Below are positions 1 through 7,210 of a stretch of 7,919 nucleotides of DNA, one piece after another. The stretch comes from Rhizobiaceae bacterium (GTDB lineage Bacteria > Pseudomonadota > Alphaproteobacteria > Rhizobiales > Rhizobiaceae). The notes beneath the pieces are model-generated. The model did not search any database. It saw only the letters and a list, made by a program, of their open reading frames with translations, and was not told where the DNA came from. Within the stretch, counting starts at the first letter, position 1. The number at the start of each line of letters is the position of its first letter. A program made the translations under genes and the position numbers. The stretch lies in assembly GCA_021648425.1 (NCBI GenBank), contig JAKISV010000129.1:1-7919 (forward strand), read 5' to 3'.

Positions 1-504
1 TTGATGCAGGCTGGCGCTGCGATGGATGACGAAGATCTCGCAGTTGAAGCGGCAAATAAAATTGATCTGTTTAACCTCGATCGCGATCAGTTATCGGCCC
101 ACGACATTGGAGAGGCCGCATCAAAAGTGGCGGTAATGAGTGGTGTGCGGCAGACATTGGTTCGCGCTCAGCAAAAATTTGCGGCAACCCCACCGGGCAC
201 TGTCCTTGATGGCCGTGATATCGGTACGGTGGTCTGCCCGGATGCCGATGTAAAATTTTTTGTCACCGCCAGTCCCGGTATTCGGGCCGGACGCCGTTTT
301 GAGGAAATAATCAACGATGGCGGCGAAGCTGTATATGACGAAATTCTGGAAGATATTCGAATCCGCGATGAGCGCGACACCAGGCGCGCTGACAGCCCTT
401 TGAAACCAGCACACGATGCGCACTTGATTGATACTTCAAATATGGATATACAAACAGCGTTTCAGGCAGCTTTGGCTATCATAAGGAAGGCCCAAGCAGT
501 TTAA
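1..504 (+). CDS. cmk: Cytidylate kinase, 3' part (5' end outside window)
   Basis: Cytidylate (CMP/dCMP) kinase transfers phosphate from ATP to CMP or dCMP in the cytoplasm, feeding CTP and dCTP synthesis. The visible 167 codons carry the family signature LDGRDIGTVVCPDA (fragment residues 69-82). They also carry the arginine-rich lid and substrate region IRDERDTRR followed by SPLKPAHDA (121-140), and the closing LIDTS strand (142-146). The family is usually about 210-225 residues, so roughly 45 N-terminal residues are missing, including the P-loop (GPxxSGKGT). The first codon here is TTG inside the gene, not a start. The stop is TAA at 502-504. The next gene is rpsA, and cmk-rpsA is a very common bacterial pair. 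A terminator-like hairpin 76 bases after the stop suggests that part of the transcription ends before rpsA. Identity is firm; only the 5' end is unknown. Confidence 0.95.
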   Translation: MMQAGAAMDDEDLAVEAANKIDLFNLDRDQLSAHDIGEAASKVAVMSGVRQTLVRAQQKFAATPPGTVLDGRDIGTVVCPDADVKFFVTASPGIRAGRRFEEIINDGGEAVYDEILEDIRIRDERDTRRADSPLKPAHDAHLIDTSNMDIQTAFQAALAIIRKAQAV

Positions 505-579
505 AGCAGGAATTTGTCGTCAAAATTCGTTTCACACATGCTGTAATTCGGGCTGACAACGTAAATAATCTGGAATTGT

Positions 580-619
580 GAGCGCCGATTTTACTGATCA
601 GCGCTCGTTTTCGTTTTTT
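580..619 (+). terminator. Probable intrinsic terminator after cmk
   Basis: A 6-bp G/C-rich stem, GAGCGC (580-585) with GCGCTC (601-606), is followed at once by a T-rich run, GTTTTCGTTTTTT (607-619). Inside the 15-base loop, GAT (587-589) can also pair with ATC (597-599) across one mismatch, leaving a 7-base loop. The placement just after cmk and before the rpsA leader fits termination of cmk transcription. The T tract is broken by G and C, so efficiency may be partial. Confidence 0.6.
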
Positions 620-621
620 GG

Positions 622-650
622 TTGTTAATTTGCCGACAAGTTCAAATAAC
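622..650 (+). promoter_or_regulatory. Candidate sigma-70-type promoter for rpsA
   Basis: TTGTTA (622-627) and AATAAC (645-650) are separated by 17 bases, and each matches four of six consensus positions. The pair sits directly after the cmk terminator and about 150 bases before the rpsA start, where a promoter is expected. Matches this weak occur often by chance. TATACG at 677-682 is an alternative -10, but it has a poor -35. Tentative. Confidence 0.25.
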
Positions 651-714
651 CGGTTAGGGCATTCTTTATGCGCCAATATACGACCAGATTCTGAAAAACA
701 GTGTCTTTTCGTAT

Positions 715-806
715 TGCAGGTAAATCCTGCAGGAGTGCTCCTGATCTGACGAAACACCAACCAATGGCGCTTCAGGGTATCTGATCATTCAGGCCCGCCA
801 GGAGCA
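715..806 (+). promoter_or_regulatory. Structured rpsA leader with an anti-Shine-Dalgarno segment
   Basis: Seen directly: TGCAGG (715-720) and CCTGCA (726-731) form a perfect 6-bp hairpin with a 5-base loop. CAGGA (730-734) and TCCTG (739-743) form a second hairpin that shares bases 730-731 with the first. TGCTCCTG (736-743) is the exact reverse complement of CAGGAGCA (799-806), which contains the rpsA ribosome binding site AGGAG (800-804). Inferred: the 736-743 segment either pairs locally, leaving the ribosome site open, or pairs with the ribosome site while the 715-731 hairpin forms. Known: S1 represses translation of its own mRNA in E. coli through a folded leader. That precedent makes control of rpsA at this site plausible, but the leader type is not one I recognise. 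Confidence 0.4.
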
Positions 807-809
807 TTA

Positions 810-2516
810 ATGACAACTGCAAATCCAACCCGGGACGAGTTTGCCGCTCTTCTCGAAGAATCCTTTGGCGATAACGACGTTCTTGAAGGAGCGGTCGTAA
901 AAGGAACTATTACAGCAATTGAAAAAGATCTGGCTGTAATCGACGTGGGCCTCAAAGTTGAAGGCCGCGTACCACTTAGAGAATTTGGCGCCAAAGCCAA
1001 AGATGGAACCATGAATGTCGGCGATGTCGTCGAAGTAATGGTTAAACGCATCGAAAACGCCATGGGCGAAGCGGTGCTTTCACGAGAAGATGCACGGCGC
1101 GAAGAAAGCTGGGTTAAACTTGAAGTTCAGTTTGCCGCCGAAGAAAAAGTTGAAGGTATCATCTTTAATCAGGTTAAAGGCGGGTTCACCGTTGATCTTG
1201 ATGGCGCCACCGCATTCCTGCCGCGTTCACAGGTTGATATCCGCCCTGTGCGCGATGTGACGCCACTGATGAATACACCGCAGCCATTTTTGATTTTGAA
1301 AATGGACAAGCGCCGGGGCAATATCGTTGTTTCACGCCGCTCGGTACTTGAAGAGAGCCGTGCAGAACAGCGCTCAGAAATCGTACAAAACCTCGAAGAA
1401 GGCCAAACTGTCGAAGGCGTCGTCAAAAATGTTACCGACTATGGTGCATTTGTTGATCTTGGCGGTATTGACGGCTTGCTGCATGTCACCGACATGGCCT
1501 GGCGCCGCGTCAATCATCCAAGCGAGATTTTATCCATTGGCGAAACTGTCAAGGTTCAGATCATTCGGGTCAATCAGGAAACTCATCGTATCTCACTGGG
1601 CATGAAACAGCTGGAAAGCGATCCCTGGGGAGAGGTGGAAGAAAAATATCCGCTGCAATCCAAAGTCACTGGTCGCGTTACCAACATTACCGATTATGGT
1701 GCGTTTGTTGAGATTGAACCAGGTATTGAAGGGCTTATTCACGTCTCTGAAATGTCATGGACAAAGAAGAACATCCATCCGGGAAAAATCGTTTCAACTT
1801 CCCAGGAGGTTGAAGTGGTGGTGCTGGAAGTCGATCCGGCCAAACGCCGCATTTCTCTTGGTTTGAAACAGACACTTGAAAACCCATGGGTTGAATTTGC
1901 CGAGAAATTCGTCAAAGGCACCGAAGTTGAAGGTGAAGTCAAAAATAAAACCGAATTTGGTTTGTTTATCGGCCTTGAAGGCGATGTGGACGGCATGGTT
2001 CATTTGTCTGACCTTGACTGGAGCCGGTCGGGTGAAGAAGCCATTGAGGACTATAACAAGGGCGACGTTGTAAAAGCCATCGTGCTTGAAGTAGATATCG
2101 AAAAGGGCCGTATTTCACTTGGTATCAAGCAGGTTGGCGGCGATCCGATTGCCGATGGTGCCCAATCGGGAGCCTTGCGTAAAGGCGCTATCGTCACCTG
2201 TGAAGTTGTGGAAGTCAAAGATGGCGGTCTGGAAGTCACATTGGCTGATGGGGAAATCAGTTCCTTCATCAAGCGATCAGACTTATCGCGCGATCGTGAT
2301 GAGCAACGCCCGGAGCGTTTTTCTGTCGGTCAGAAGGTTGATGCACGCATCACCCAGTTCGACAAGAAGTCCCGCCGGGTTTCAGTATCGATCAAGGCGC
2401 GTGAAATTTCTGATGAAAAAGAAGCCGTGGCCCAGTATGGCTCCACGGACTCTGGCGCTTCCCTTGGTGATATTCTTGGCGCAGCGTTGAAAGATCGTGA
2501 AGGCGACGACAAGTAA
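810..2516 (+). CDS. rpsA: 30S ribosomal protein S1
   Basis: S1 is the large RNA-binding protein of the 30S subunit that captures and unfolds mRNA during initiation. The 568-residue product has the full set of six S1/OB-fold repeats, at about residues 25-93, 111-177, 199-267, 284-354, 371-441 and 457-529. Repeats 3 and 4 show the textbook pattern TDYGAFV (209-215, 294-300), then GLLHVTDM or GLIHVSEM, then RISLGMKQ or RISLGLKQ. Repeat 5 has the more divergent TEFGLFIGLEGDVDG. Repeats 1 and 2, which bind the ribosome, are the least canonical, as is usual. The acidic tail (KDREGDDK) is typical of alphaproteobacterial S1. The start is ATG at 810, with AGGAG (800-804) five bases upstream. The gene ends in TAA 21 bases before a strong terminator, so rpsA is probably transcribed alone. 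Translation may be controlled by the leader at 715-806. Confidence 0.98.
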   Translation: MTTANPTRDEFAALLEESFGDNDVLEGAVVKGTITAIEKDLAVIDVGLKVEGRVPLREFGAKAKDGTMNVGDVVEVMVKRIENAMGEAVLSREDARREESWVKLEVQFAAEEKVEGIIFNQVKGGFTVDLDGATAFLPRSQVDIRPVRDVTPLMNTPQPFLILKMDKRRGNIVVSRRSVLEESRAEQRSEIVQNLEEGQTVEGVVKNVTDYGAFVDLGGIDGLLHVTDMAWRRVNHPSEILSIGETVKVQIIRVNQETHRISLGMKQLESDPWGEVEEKYPLQSKVTGRVTNITDYGAFVEIEPGIEGLIHVSEMSWTKKNIHPGKIVSTSQEVEVVVLEVDPAKRRISLGLKQTLENPWVEFAEKFVKGTEVEGEVKNKTEFGLFIGLEGDVDGMVHLSDLDWSRSGEEAIEDYNKGDVVKAIVLEVDIEKGRISLGIKQVGGDPIADGAQSGALRKGAIVTCEVVEVKDGGLEVTLADGEISSFIKRSDLSRDRDEQRPERFSVGQKVDARITQFDKKSRRVSVSIKAREISDEKEAVAQYGSTDSGASLGDILGAALKDREGDDK

Positions 2517-2537
2517 TTCAACATTGCTAAAGATTAC

Positions 2538-2568
2538 AAAAACCCGCGCTGAAAGGTGCGGGTTTTTT
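2538..2568 (+). terminator. Intrinsic terminator after rpsA
   Basis: The stem pairs CCCGCGCT (2543-2550) with GGTGCGGG (2555-2562), including G-T pairs near the loop, and closes on a GAAA tetraloop (2551-2554). Six T follow (2563-2568), and five A precede (2538-2542), so the A/T arms can extend the stem. The symmetry means it could also terminate transcription from the other strand, although no minus-strand gene is present nearby. Confidence 0.92.
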
Positions 2569-2645
2569 ATTTCAGCGCTCTGACTTGCGAATTTATACGC
2601 CAAACGCTAGGACATCATGCAAACCCACTCCAGAGGAAATATTCC

Positions 2646-3632
2646 ATGGTTACTGCCACCGAGGCCATCATTGACCGCAGGCAATTGCGCAAAAAGCTCA
2701 CATTCTGGCGGATAGTCACATTTCTTGTAATAGCCGCGCTGATACTTGGGCTTGTGCAGGCATCGGGTGTCACCAAAATGTTTGCCAAAAAAAACCAGGA
2801 CCATATTGCCCGTGTTAAAATCAGCGGTGTCATCACCAATGATCGCCCGTTGCTGGAATTGCTCGAAGGCCTGAGAAAAAATAAAAATGTCAAAGCCGTG
2901 ATACTGAATATTTCTTCGCCTGGCGGCTCAACAGTTGGGGGTGAGGCGATTTATGAAGCAGTTCGTGAACTGGCCAAAAAGAAGCCCGTGGCTACAAGCG
3001 TTGGCACTCTAGCGGCCTCCGCTGGCTACATGATTGCATCCGCCAGCGACTATATTGTTGCCAGGCGCTCGTCTATCGTGGGTTCAATCGGGGTGATTTT
3101 CCAATATGCTGATGCTTCCATACTGCTGGAAAAAATCGGCGTGGCGGTAAAAACAATCAAATCTTCTCCCCTGAAAGCGGAACCCTCACCCTTCAGCCCT
3201 GCCAGTGAAGAAGCAAGAGAGATGATTAACAAGGTCGTGCGTGATTCCTATAACTGGTTTGTTGATCTGGTCGCCGAGCGTCGGAACCTCACCAAAACAC
3301 AAGCTTATAATCTCGCTGATGGTAGTGTCTATTCGGGTTCACAGGGTGTAAAAAACAAACTGATTGATGCGGTGGGAGACGAAAAAACTGCCAAGAAATG
3401 GCTTGTTGAAAAAAAGGACATCTCGAAGAAGCTAAAGATAGTTGACTGGAAACCGGTGCGCCCTGAAGATGGTCTTTTCGCAAACCCGGCAGGTATTGTT
3501 TTGCTGTTTAAGCAATTTGGCATTGATATTACTCCGCAAACGGCAAATGCGCTTGGTAAAAACATTCAACAGCGTCTGTTTCTTGACGGTTTGGTGTCAA
3601 TGTGGCTAAATTCAGAAACATTGGGAAAATAG
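2646..3632 (+). CDS. sppA: Signal peptide peptidase SppA, short 36-kDa type
   Basis: SppA is a membrane-anchored S49-family serine protease, working outside the cytoplasm, that degrades signal peptides left after secretion. The 328-residue protein has a positive N-terminus (RRQLRKK), one membrane anchor at about 22-39, and then the ClpP-like fold. The motif ISSPGGS (89-95) forms the oxyanion region. Catalytic Ser125 lies in TLAASAGYMIA, and the general-base Lys177 in SSPLKAEPS. Their 52-residue spacing equals that of the Ser147/Lys199 dyad of Bacillus subtilis SppA. VGSIGV (145-150) is also conserved. The length fits the short single-domain form, not the 67-kDa tandem E. coli form. ATG at 2646 is chosen because AGAGGA (2632-2637) lies eight bases upstream; the in-frame ATG at 2556 falls inside the rpsA terminator. 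No clear promoter is seen in 2569-2631. The stop overlaps the ribosome site of ihfB. Confidence 0.95.
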   Translation: MVTATEAIIDRRQLRKKLTFWRIVTFLVIAALILGLVQASGVTKMFAKKNQDHIARVKISGVITNDRPLLELLEGLRKNKNVKAVILNISSPGGSTVGGEAIYEAVRELAKKKPVATSVGTLAASAGYMIASASDYIVARRSSIVGSIGVIFQYADASILLEKIGVAVKTIKSSPLKAEPSPFSPASEEAREMINKVVRDSYNWFVDLVAERRNLTKTQAYNLADGSVYSGSQGVKNKLIDAVGDEKTAKKWLVEKKDISKKLKIVDWKPVRPEDGLFANPAGIVLLFKQFGIDITPQTANALGKNIQQRLFLDGLVSMWLNSETLGK

Positions 3633-3644
3633 GAGTAGGCAACG

Positions 3645-3932
3645 ATGATCAAATCAGAGCTTGTACAACAAATCGCGGATAAAAATCCTCATCTGTATCA
3701 ACGCGATGTCGAGAACATCGTGAATGCTATTTTAGGCGAAATAAGTGATGCGTTGGCTCAGGGTAACCGGGTGGAGTTACGTGGATTTGGCGCATTTTCG
3801 GTAAAGCACCGCAAGCCCAGAACAGGGCGCAACCCGCGCACCGGCGAAAGTGTTAAGGTTGGTGAAAAATGGGTGCCATTTTTTAAGACCGGCAAGGAAC
3901 TTCGCGAACGGCTGAACGCCCATCGCAAATAA
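3645..3932 (+). CDS. ihfB: Integration host factor subunit beta
   Basis: This is the beta subunit of IHF, a nucleoid protein that pairs with IhfA and bends DNA sharply at specific sites during recombination, replication and transcription. The 95-residue length is typical. The N-terminal helices start MIKSELVQQIA. The DNA-binding signature VELRGFGAFSV (43-53) leads into the beta-arm RKPRTGRNPRTGE (56-68), whose Pro64 is the residue that intercalates into the minor groove. The KVPFFK-like segment appears as WVPFFKTGKELRERL. IHF-beta is favoured over HU or IhfA because of the KSEL N-terminus and the rpsA/sppA/lapA neighbours, which are standard for alphaproteobacterial ihfB. The start is ATG at 3645, with AGGAG (3631-3635) overlapping the sppA stop and a 12-base gap between the genes, so the two are probably co-transcribed. 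Confidence 0.95.
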   Translation: MIKSELVQQIADKNPHLYQRDVENIVNAILGEISDALAQGNRVELRGFGAFSVKHRKPRTGRNPRTGESVKVGEKWVPFFKTGKELRERLNAHRK

Positions 3933-3977
3933 ATTGATGAATTGTGATAGATAATATTTGAAATTTAGTTGGATAAC

Positions 3978-4364
3978 ATGATGAAAAAATTGGTTTCACT
4001 GATAATTTTTATACCAATTGCCATTGTTTTGATCGTACTTTCTGTAGCCAACCGGCATCCGGTTGTTTTCAACCTGGATCCCATTAATCCAGATCAGCCG
4101 TTTCTGGCGATTACATTGCCATTTTTTGTGTTTCTTTTTGCAGCGCTACTTATCGGATTGCTGCTTGGCGGCATGGCTACCTGGTTCACCCAGGGAAAGC
4201 ATCGCAAGTTGGCGCGTGAAACCAAACGTGAAGCAACAAAATGGCAACATGAAGCGCAAGAGCAAAAGACCCGTGCAGAGCAGGTTATCGGGCAGATATC
4301 TGACAATGTCAGCTCTCCAAACCCAGCCAGCAAAGCCTTGGGGCTACCCGACAGAGTTGCTTGA
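3978..4364 (+). CDS. lapA: LapA-domain (DUF1049) inner membrane protein
   Basis: The family includes E. coli LapA, an inner membrane protein that partners LapB in regulating lipopolysaccharide assembly. Alphaproteobacterial members often lie after ihfB, as here. The 128-residue product has two membrane segments, about 6-24 and 45-68. Between them is a short loop with the family pattern VANRHPVVFNLDP (23-35). A charged, probably coiled-coil cytoplasmic tail spans about 74-106. No LapB-type TPR protein is present in the window. The start is uncertain: ATG 3978 and ATG 3981 are adjacent, GGA (3971-3973) is the only ribosome-site-like bases, and an in-frame TTG at 3969 is also possible. The 3933-3977 gap is A/T-rich and has GATAAT (3950-3955), a fair -10 element without a convincing -35. 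Family placement is good; the function in this organism is inferred. Confidence 0.85.
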   Translation: MMKKLVSLIIFIPIAIVLIVLSVANRHPVVFNLDPINPDQPFLAITLPFFVFLFAALLIGLLLGGMATWFTQGKHRKLARETKREATKWQHEAQEQKTRAEQVIGQISDNVSSPNPASKALGLPDRVA

Positions 4365-4370
4365 TCTCAA

Positions 4371-5339
4371 ATGCGGTTTATCAGCGCTGATCAGATTGCT
4401 AAATCCCTGGATTTCCCGGACTTCATAGAAGCACTGCGTGAGGGGTTTCGCTCCAGTTTTGTAGCGCCTGTGCGCCACCACCATGAAATTGTGCATGCTG
4501 ACCAGGCCAATTCCACAATGCTGCTGATGCCTGCATGGACTGATTTTGCCGCTCAGGGCCATTCAAAATCCGGTTATAGCGGTGTCAAGATTGTCAATGT
4601 TTCACCGGACAATGTCAGGCTTGGCAAAGCAAGCGTTCAGGCGGTTTATCTGTTGAGCGCAGGAGACAGCGGCGAACCTGTTGCCCTGATTGATGGGCAG
4701 GCGCTGACCTTCTGGCGAACATCTGCAGCGTCAGCTTTGGCAAGCGATTACCTTTCAAACAAAGATTCAAAACGCCTGCTGATGGTAGGGTCGGGTGCAT
4801 TGGCTCCCTGGCTGATAAATGCACACAGGACCGTGCGTCCCATTGAAGAGGTAATGGTGTGGAACAGGAACGAGGCCGGCGCAGTAAGACTGGTTGAACA
4901 ATTGCTGGCCGAGGGAATTAATGCTCACATTGTGTCAAATCTGCAGGAAGGGGTGGAAGCCTGTGACATTGTCTCAGCCGCCACCTTGTCGCGCGAACCT
5001 TTAATCAAAGGGGCCTGGTTGAAACCGGAAACCCATGTCGATCTTGTTGGCGCATTTACACCGCAGATGCGCGAAAGCGACGATGAGGCTGTGATAAGCG
5101 CCAGTATCTTTGTTGATACAATGGAAGGTGCATTGAGTGAACCCGGCGATATATTGCAACCGCTTGAAAATGGCAGTATTTCAAAAAAGGATATTCTGGC
5201 GGATTTGTTTGATTTAACCCGCAGCAAACATAAAGGGCGCACGTCGAAAGACCAAATCACCCTTTTTAAATCCACCGGTGCATCGCTGGAAGATCTGGTG
5301 GGTGCAATTCTTATTGCTGAAAAGGTCCCGGAGGGTTAG
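4371..5339 (+). CDS. Ornithine cyclodeaminase / mu-crystallin family NAD(P)-dependent enzyme
   Basis: The family covers ornithine cyclodeaminases, alanine dehydrogenases, ketimine (pyrroline-2-carboxylate) reductases and opine-type enzymes of the cytoplasm. The 322-residue length is normal. Seen are GYSGVKIVNVSP with Lys73 (substrate carboxylate/imine side), LTFWRTSAASALAS with Arg116, and the Rossmann loop VGSGALAPWLI (139-149). The family motif VGAFTPQMRESDDE (226-239) and the C-terminal FKSTGASLEDL (299-309) are also present. In true ornithine cyclodeaminase an Asp lies in the GGDCPG motif; by eye the matching position here is Phe229. This argues against ornithine cyclodeamination and for a ketimine-reductase-like role. 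The substrate cannot be read from sequence. ATG 4371 lies six bases after the lapA stop with no good ribosome site, so translation is probably coupled to lapA. Confidence 0.88.
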   Translation: MRFISADQIAKSLDFPDFIEALREGFRSSFVAPVRHHHEIVHADQANSTMLLMPAWTDFAAQGHSKSGYSGVKIVNVSPDNVRLGKASVQAVYLLSAGDSGEPVALIDGQALTFWRTSAASALASDYLSNKDSKRLLMVGSGALAPWLINAHRTVRPIEEVMVWNRNEAGAVRLVEQLLAEGINAHIVSNLQEGVEACDIVSAATLSREPLIKGAWLKPETHVDLVGAFTPQMRESDDEAVISASIFVDTMEGALSEPGDILQPLENGSISKKDILADLFDLTRSKHKGRTSKDQITLFKSTGASLEDLVGAILIAEKVPEG

Positions 5340-5376
5340 GAAGTGCTCACGTTGCATAAACAAGAATCGACCCCTA

Positions 5377-6369
5377 ATGGCACAACCTGACAAAACACAA
5401 ATCGCACCAATAAAACCACGCACCCCTGCAGCGCAAACACGGCTGAAGGAAACTATTCCACTTATTCTTGAGACCCATGCAAATGACGACTATGCCCTGC
5501 TTGATAGTGGTGAAGGCAGAAAGCTGGAACGTTACGGGCCCTATGTGATCGAGCGCCCGGAAGGTCAGGCGATGTGGCAACGCGAATTGAGTGAAAGCGA
5601 GTGGCAAAGCGCCGACGCTCTATTCACCGGCGATATGGATGAAGATGGCATCGGTCGTTGGCAATTTCCAAAAATACCGCTTGGTGAAACCTGGCCACTT
5701 TCGTGGAACAGTGACAAAAGCAGGCTGGATTTTCATGGCCGCTTCACATCATTTCGCCATGTGGGAGTATTTCCTGAACAGGCGGCCCACTGGCATTTCA
5801 TCGAGCAGCAGATACTTGCTCGAAAAAAACCGCTAAAACTGTTGAACCTGTTTGGTTATACCGGCATCGCTTCGCTGGTTGCTGCAAATGCCGGTGCTCA
5901 TGTCACCCATGTGGACGCTTCGAAAAAAGCCATTGGCTGGGCGCGGGAAAATCAATTGCTGGCAAAACTTCAAGACAAGCCGATCCGCTGGCTTTGCGAT
6001 GATGCGGTCAAATTCTGCGAACGCGAAATTCGCCGTGGTAATTTCTATGATGCTATTATTCTGGACCCGCCGAAATTCGGCCGTGGTCCAAAAGGGGAGG
6101 TCTGGCAATTGTTTGACAACCTGCCCCATATGCTGGATTTGTGCAGGGAACTGATATCCAAAAACCCGGCATTCGTAATTTTGACATCTTATTCCATACG
6201 CTCCTCATTTTATGCCATGCACGAAATCATGCAGGAGGTATTTGGTGAACAAACAGGCGAACTGCAATCAGGAGAATTGATAATCCGCACGCAAAATTCC
6301 AGGCGAGCATTGTCAACTTCGCTGTTTTCGCGATGGGTAGCTCCAGGAGGCAGCGCAGATGAACAGTGA
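5377..6369 (+). CDS. Class I SAM-dependent rRNA methyltransferase (COG1092, RlmI-like, no PUA domain)
   Basis: The 330-residue protein resembles the RlmI/RlmK group that methylates large-subunit rRNA using S-adenosylmethionine. The SAM-binding motif I is LNLFGYTGIASLVAANAG (156-173), followed by the acidic residue of VTHVDASKKAI (176-186). The acidic loop after the next strand is LCDDA (206-210), and the catalytic-region motif is ILDPPKFGRGPKGE (228-241). The N-terminal half (about 25-145) contains GRFTSFRHVGVFPEQ, typical of alphaproteobacterial members. There is no N-terminal PUA domain as found in E. coli RlmI, so the target nucleotide is unknown. The start is ATG 5377; the in-frame ATG at 5278 would lie inside the preceding gene and give a non-homologous extension. 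The ribosome site is weak. The 3' end overlaps the next RNA methyltransferase gene by 11 bases, which suggests a shared rRNA-modification operon. Confidence 0.9.
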   Translation: MAQPDKTQIAPIKPRTPAAQTRLKETIPLILETHANDDYALLDSGEGRKLERYGPYVIERPEGQAMWQRELSESEWQSADALFTGDMDEDGIGRWQFPKIPLGETWPLSWNSDKSRLDFHGRFTSFRHVGVFPEQAAHWHFIEQQILARKKPLKLLNLFGYTGIASLVAANAGAHVTHVDASKKAIGWARENQLLAKLQDKPIRWLCDDAVKFCEREIRRGNFYDAIILDPPKFGRGPKGEVWQLFDNLPHMLDLCRELISKNPAFVILTSYSIRSSFYAMHEIMQEVFGEQTGELQSGELIIRTQNSRRALSTSLFSRWVAPGGSADEQ

Positions 6370-7210
6370 CAAAAAAACCATGGGGCATATCAAGGAAGTC
6401 ACCTCATCGTCCAACCCAATAATCAAATCACTCAAAGCACTTCATCTGAAGAAAAACCGCGACAGTGAAGGGCTGTTTATGGCCGAAGGCCTGAAACTGA
6501 TTACCGATGCGATTGATAGCGGTTGGGAAGTTTCAACTCTGGTTTACGCAAAAAATATCGCAACCCAGCCCCGTTTGCAGGACATTGCCGTCAAAGCCAG
6601 AACCAATGGCACCAATCTTCTGGAGGTCAGCGAAAAAATATTGGGATCACTCACCCGCCGTGACAATCCGCAAATGGTGGTGGGGATATTCAAGCAGAAA
6701 TGGATGCGGATGGATGCAGTTAAGCCAGTAGACAATGATCTGTGGATTGCCCTTGACCGGGTTCGTGATCCAGGAAACCTTGGCACTATTATTCGTACCG
6801 CCGATTGTGTGGGAGCAAAGGGCGTGATGTTGATTGGTGATTCAACTGATCCCTGGTCGCTGGAAGCGGTACGCGCAACCATGGGCTCGGTTTTTAGTAT
6901 TAATCTCGCGCGGTGTTCAACAAAAGATTTCAGCAGTTGGCGACATAAATGGGGCGGGCTGGTTGTGGGAACCCATCTTGAAGGCGCGGTGGATTATCGC
7001 AACGTTGATTATACCGACAAACCGGTTTTGTTGTTGATGGGCAACGAACAGCAGGGGCTAAGCGATGAACTGGTTGAATTGTGCAGTGAAAAAGTCCTTA
7101 TCCCCATGAGCGGGCGCGCTGACTCTTTGAACCTTGCTATTGCGACAGGCGTAATGGCTTTTGAAATCAAACGCTCAGCAATAAATATGCCCCAGGATGT
7201 GCAATCATGA
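6359..7210 (+). CDS. SpoU/TrmH-family RNA 2'-O-ribose methyltransferase
   Basis: SPOUT-class enzymes methylate ribose 2'-OH groups in rRNA or tRNA using S-adenosylmethionine bound in a trefoil knot, usually as dimers. The 283-residue protein has the N-terminal substrate-binding domain (about 10-110) with SSSNPIIKSLKALHLKK and GLFMAEGLKLI. It then has the three SpoU motifs. Motif 1 is ALDRVRDPGNLGTIIRTAD (131-149), with Asn140 and the catalytic Arg146. Motif 2 is LLLMGNEQQGLSDEL (224-238). Motif 3 is IPMSGRADSLNLAIATGVM (248-266). Motif 2 reads GNEQQGL where GNExxGL forms with Gly or Pro are more usual. Similar proteins are RlmB or TrmH-like, and the exact target cannot be assigned. ATG 6359 is well supported by AGGAGG (6345-6350), eight bases upstream. 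It overlaps the upstream methyltransferase by 11 bases, and lspA by 4 (ATGA). Confidence 0.92.
   Translation: MNSDKKTMGHIKEVTSSSNPIIKSLKALHLKKNRDSEGLFMAEGLKLITDAIDSGWEVSTLVYAKNIATQPRLQDIAVKARTNGTNLLEVSEKILGSLTRRDNPQMVVGIFKQKWMRMDAVKPVDNDLWIALDRVRDPGNLGTIIRTADCVGAKGVMLIGDSTDPWSLEAVRATMGSVFSINLARCSTKDFSSWRHKWGGLVVGTHLEGAVDYRNVDYTDKPVLLLMGNEQQGLSDELVELCSEKVLIPMSGRADSLNLAIATGVMAFEIKRSAINMPQDVQS

Noticed and set aside
668..694. Eight-codon ORF (MRQYTTRF) in the rpsA leader, a possible leader peptide
   Set aside because: It has no convincing ribosome site and no run of regulatory codons, and an ORF this short is expected by chance.
479..760. Minus-strand ORF of 93 residues across the cmk-rpsA gap
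   Set aside because: It has no recognisable motif or ribosome site, runs through the terminator and rpsA leader, and is best explained as a chance ORF.
2119..2490. Plus-strand 123-residue ORF inside rpsA, and other long ORFs in alternative frames
   Set aside because: They are shadows of well-supported genes, rich in Ser/Pro/Arg from frame-shifted codons, with no domain signatures.
2585..2613. Possible sppA promoter, TTGCGA and TAGGAC at 17-base spacing
   Set aside because: Only seven of twelve consensus positions match, and an equally good alternative (TATACG at 2594-2599) exists nearby, so neither can be chosen.
2556..2645. Upstream in-frame ATG that would lengthen SppA by 30 residues
   Set aside because: It lies inside the rpsA terminator stem, has no ribosome site, and adds residues before the normal charged N-terminus. 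ATG 2646 has a good ribosome site.
5278..5376. 33-residue N-terminal extension of the class I methyltransferase
   Set aside because: It overlaps the end of the preceding gene in another frame and reads as a basic, Cys- and Trp-containing stretch unlike the family. The PUA domain it would need to supply is not there.
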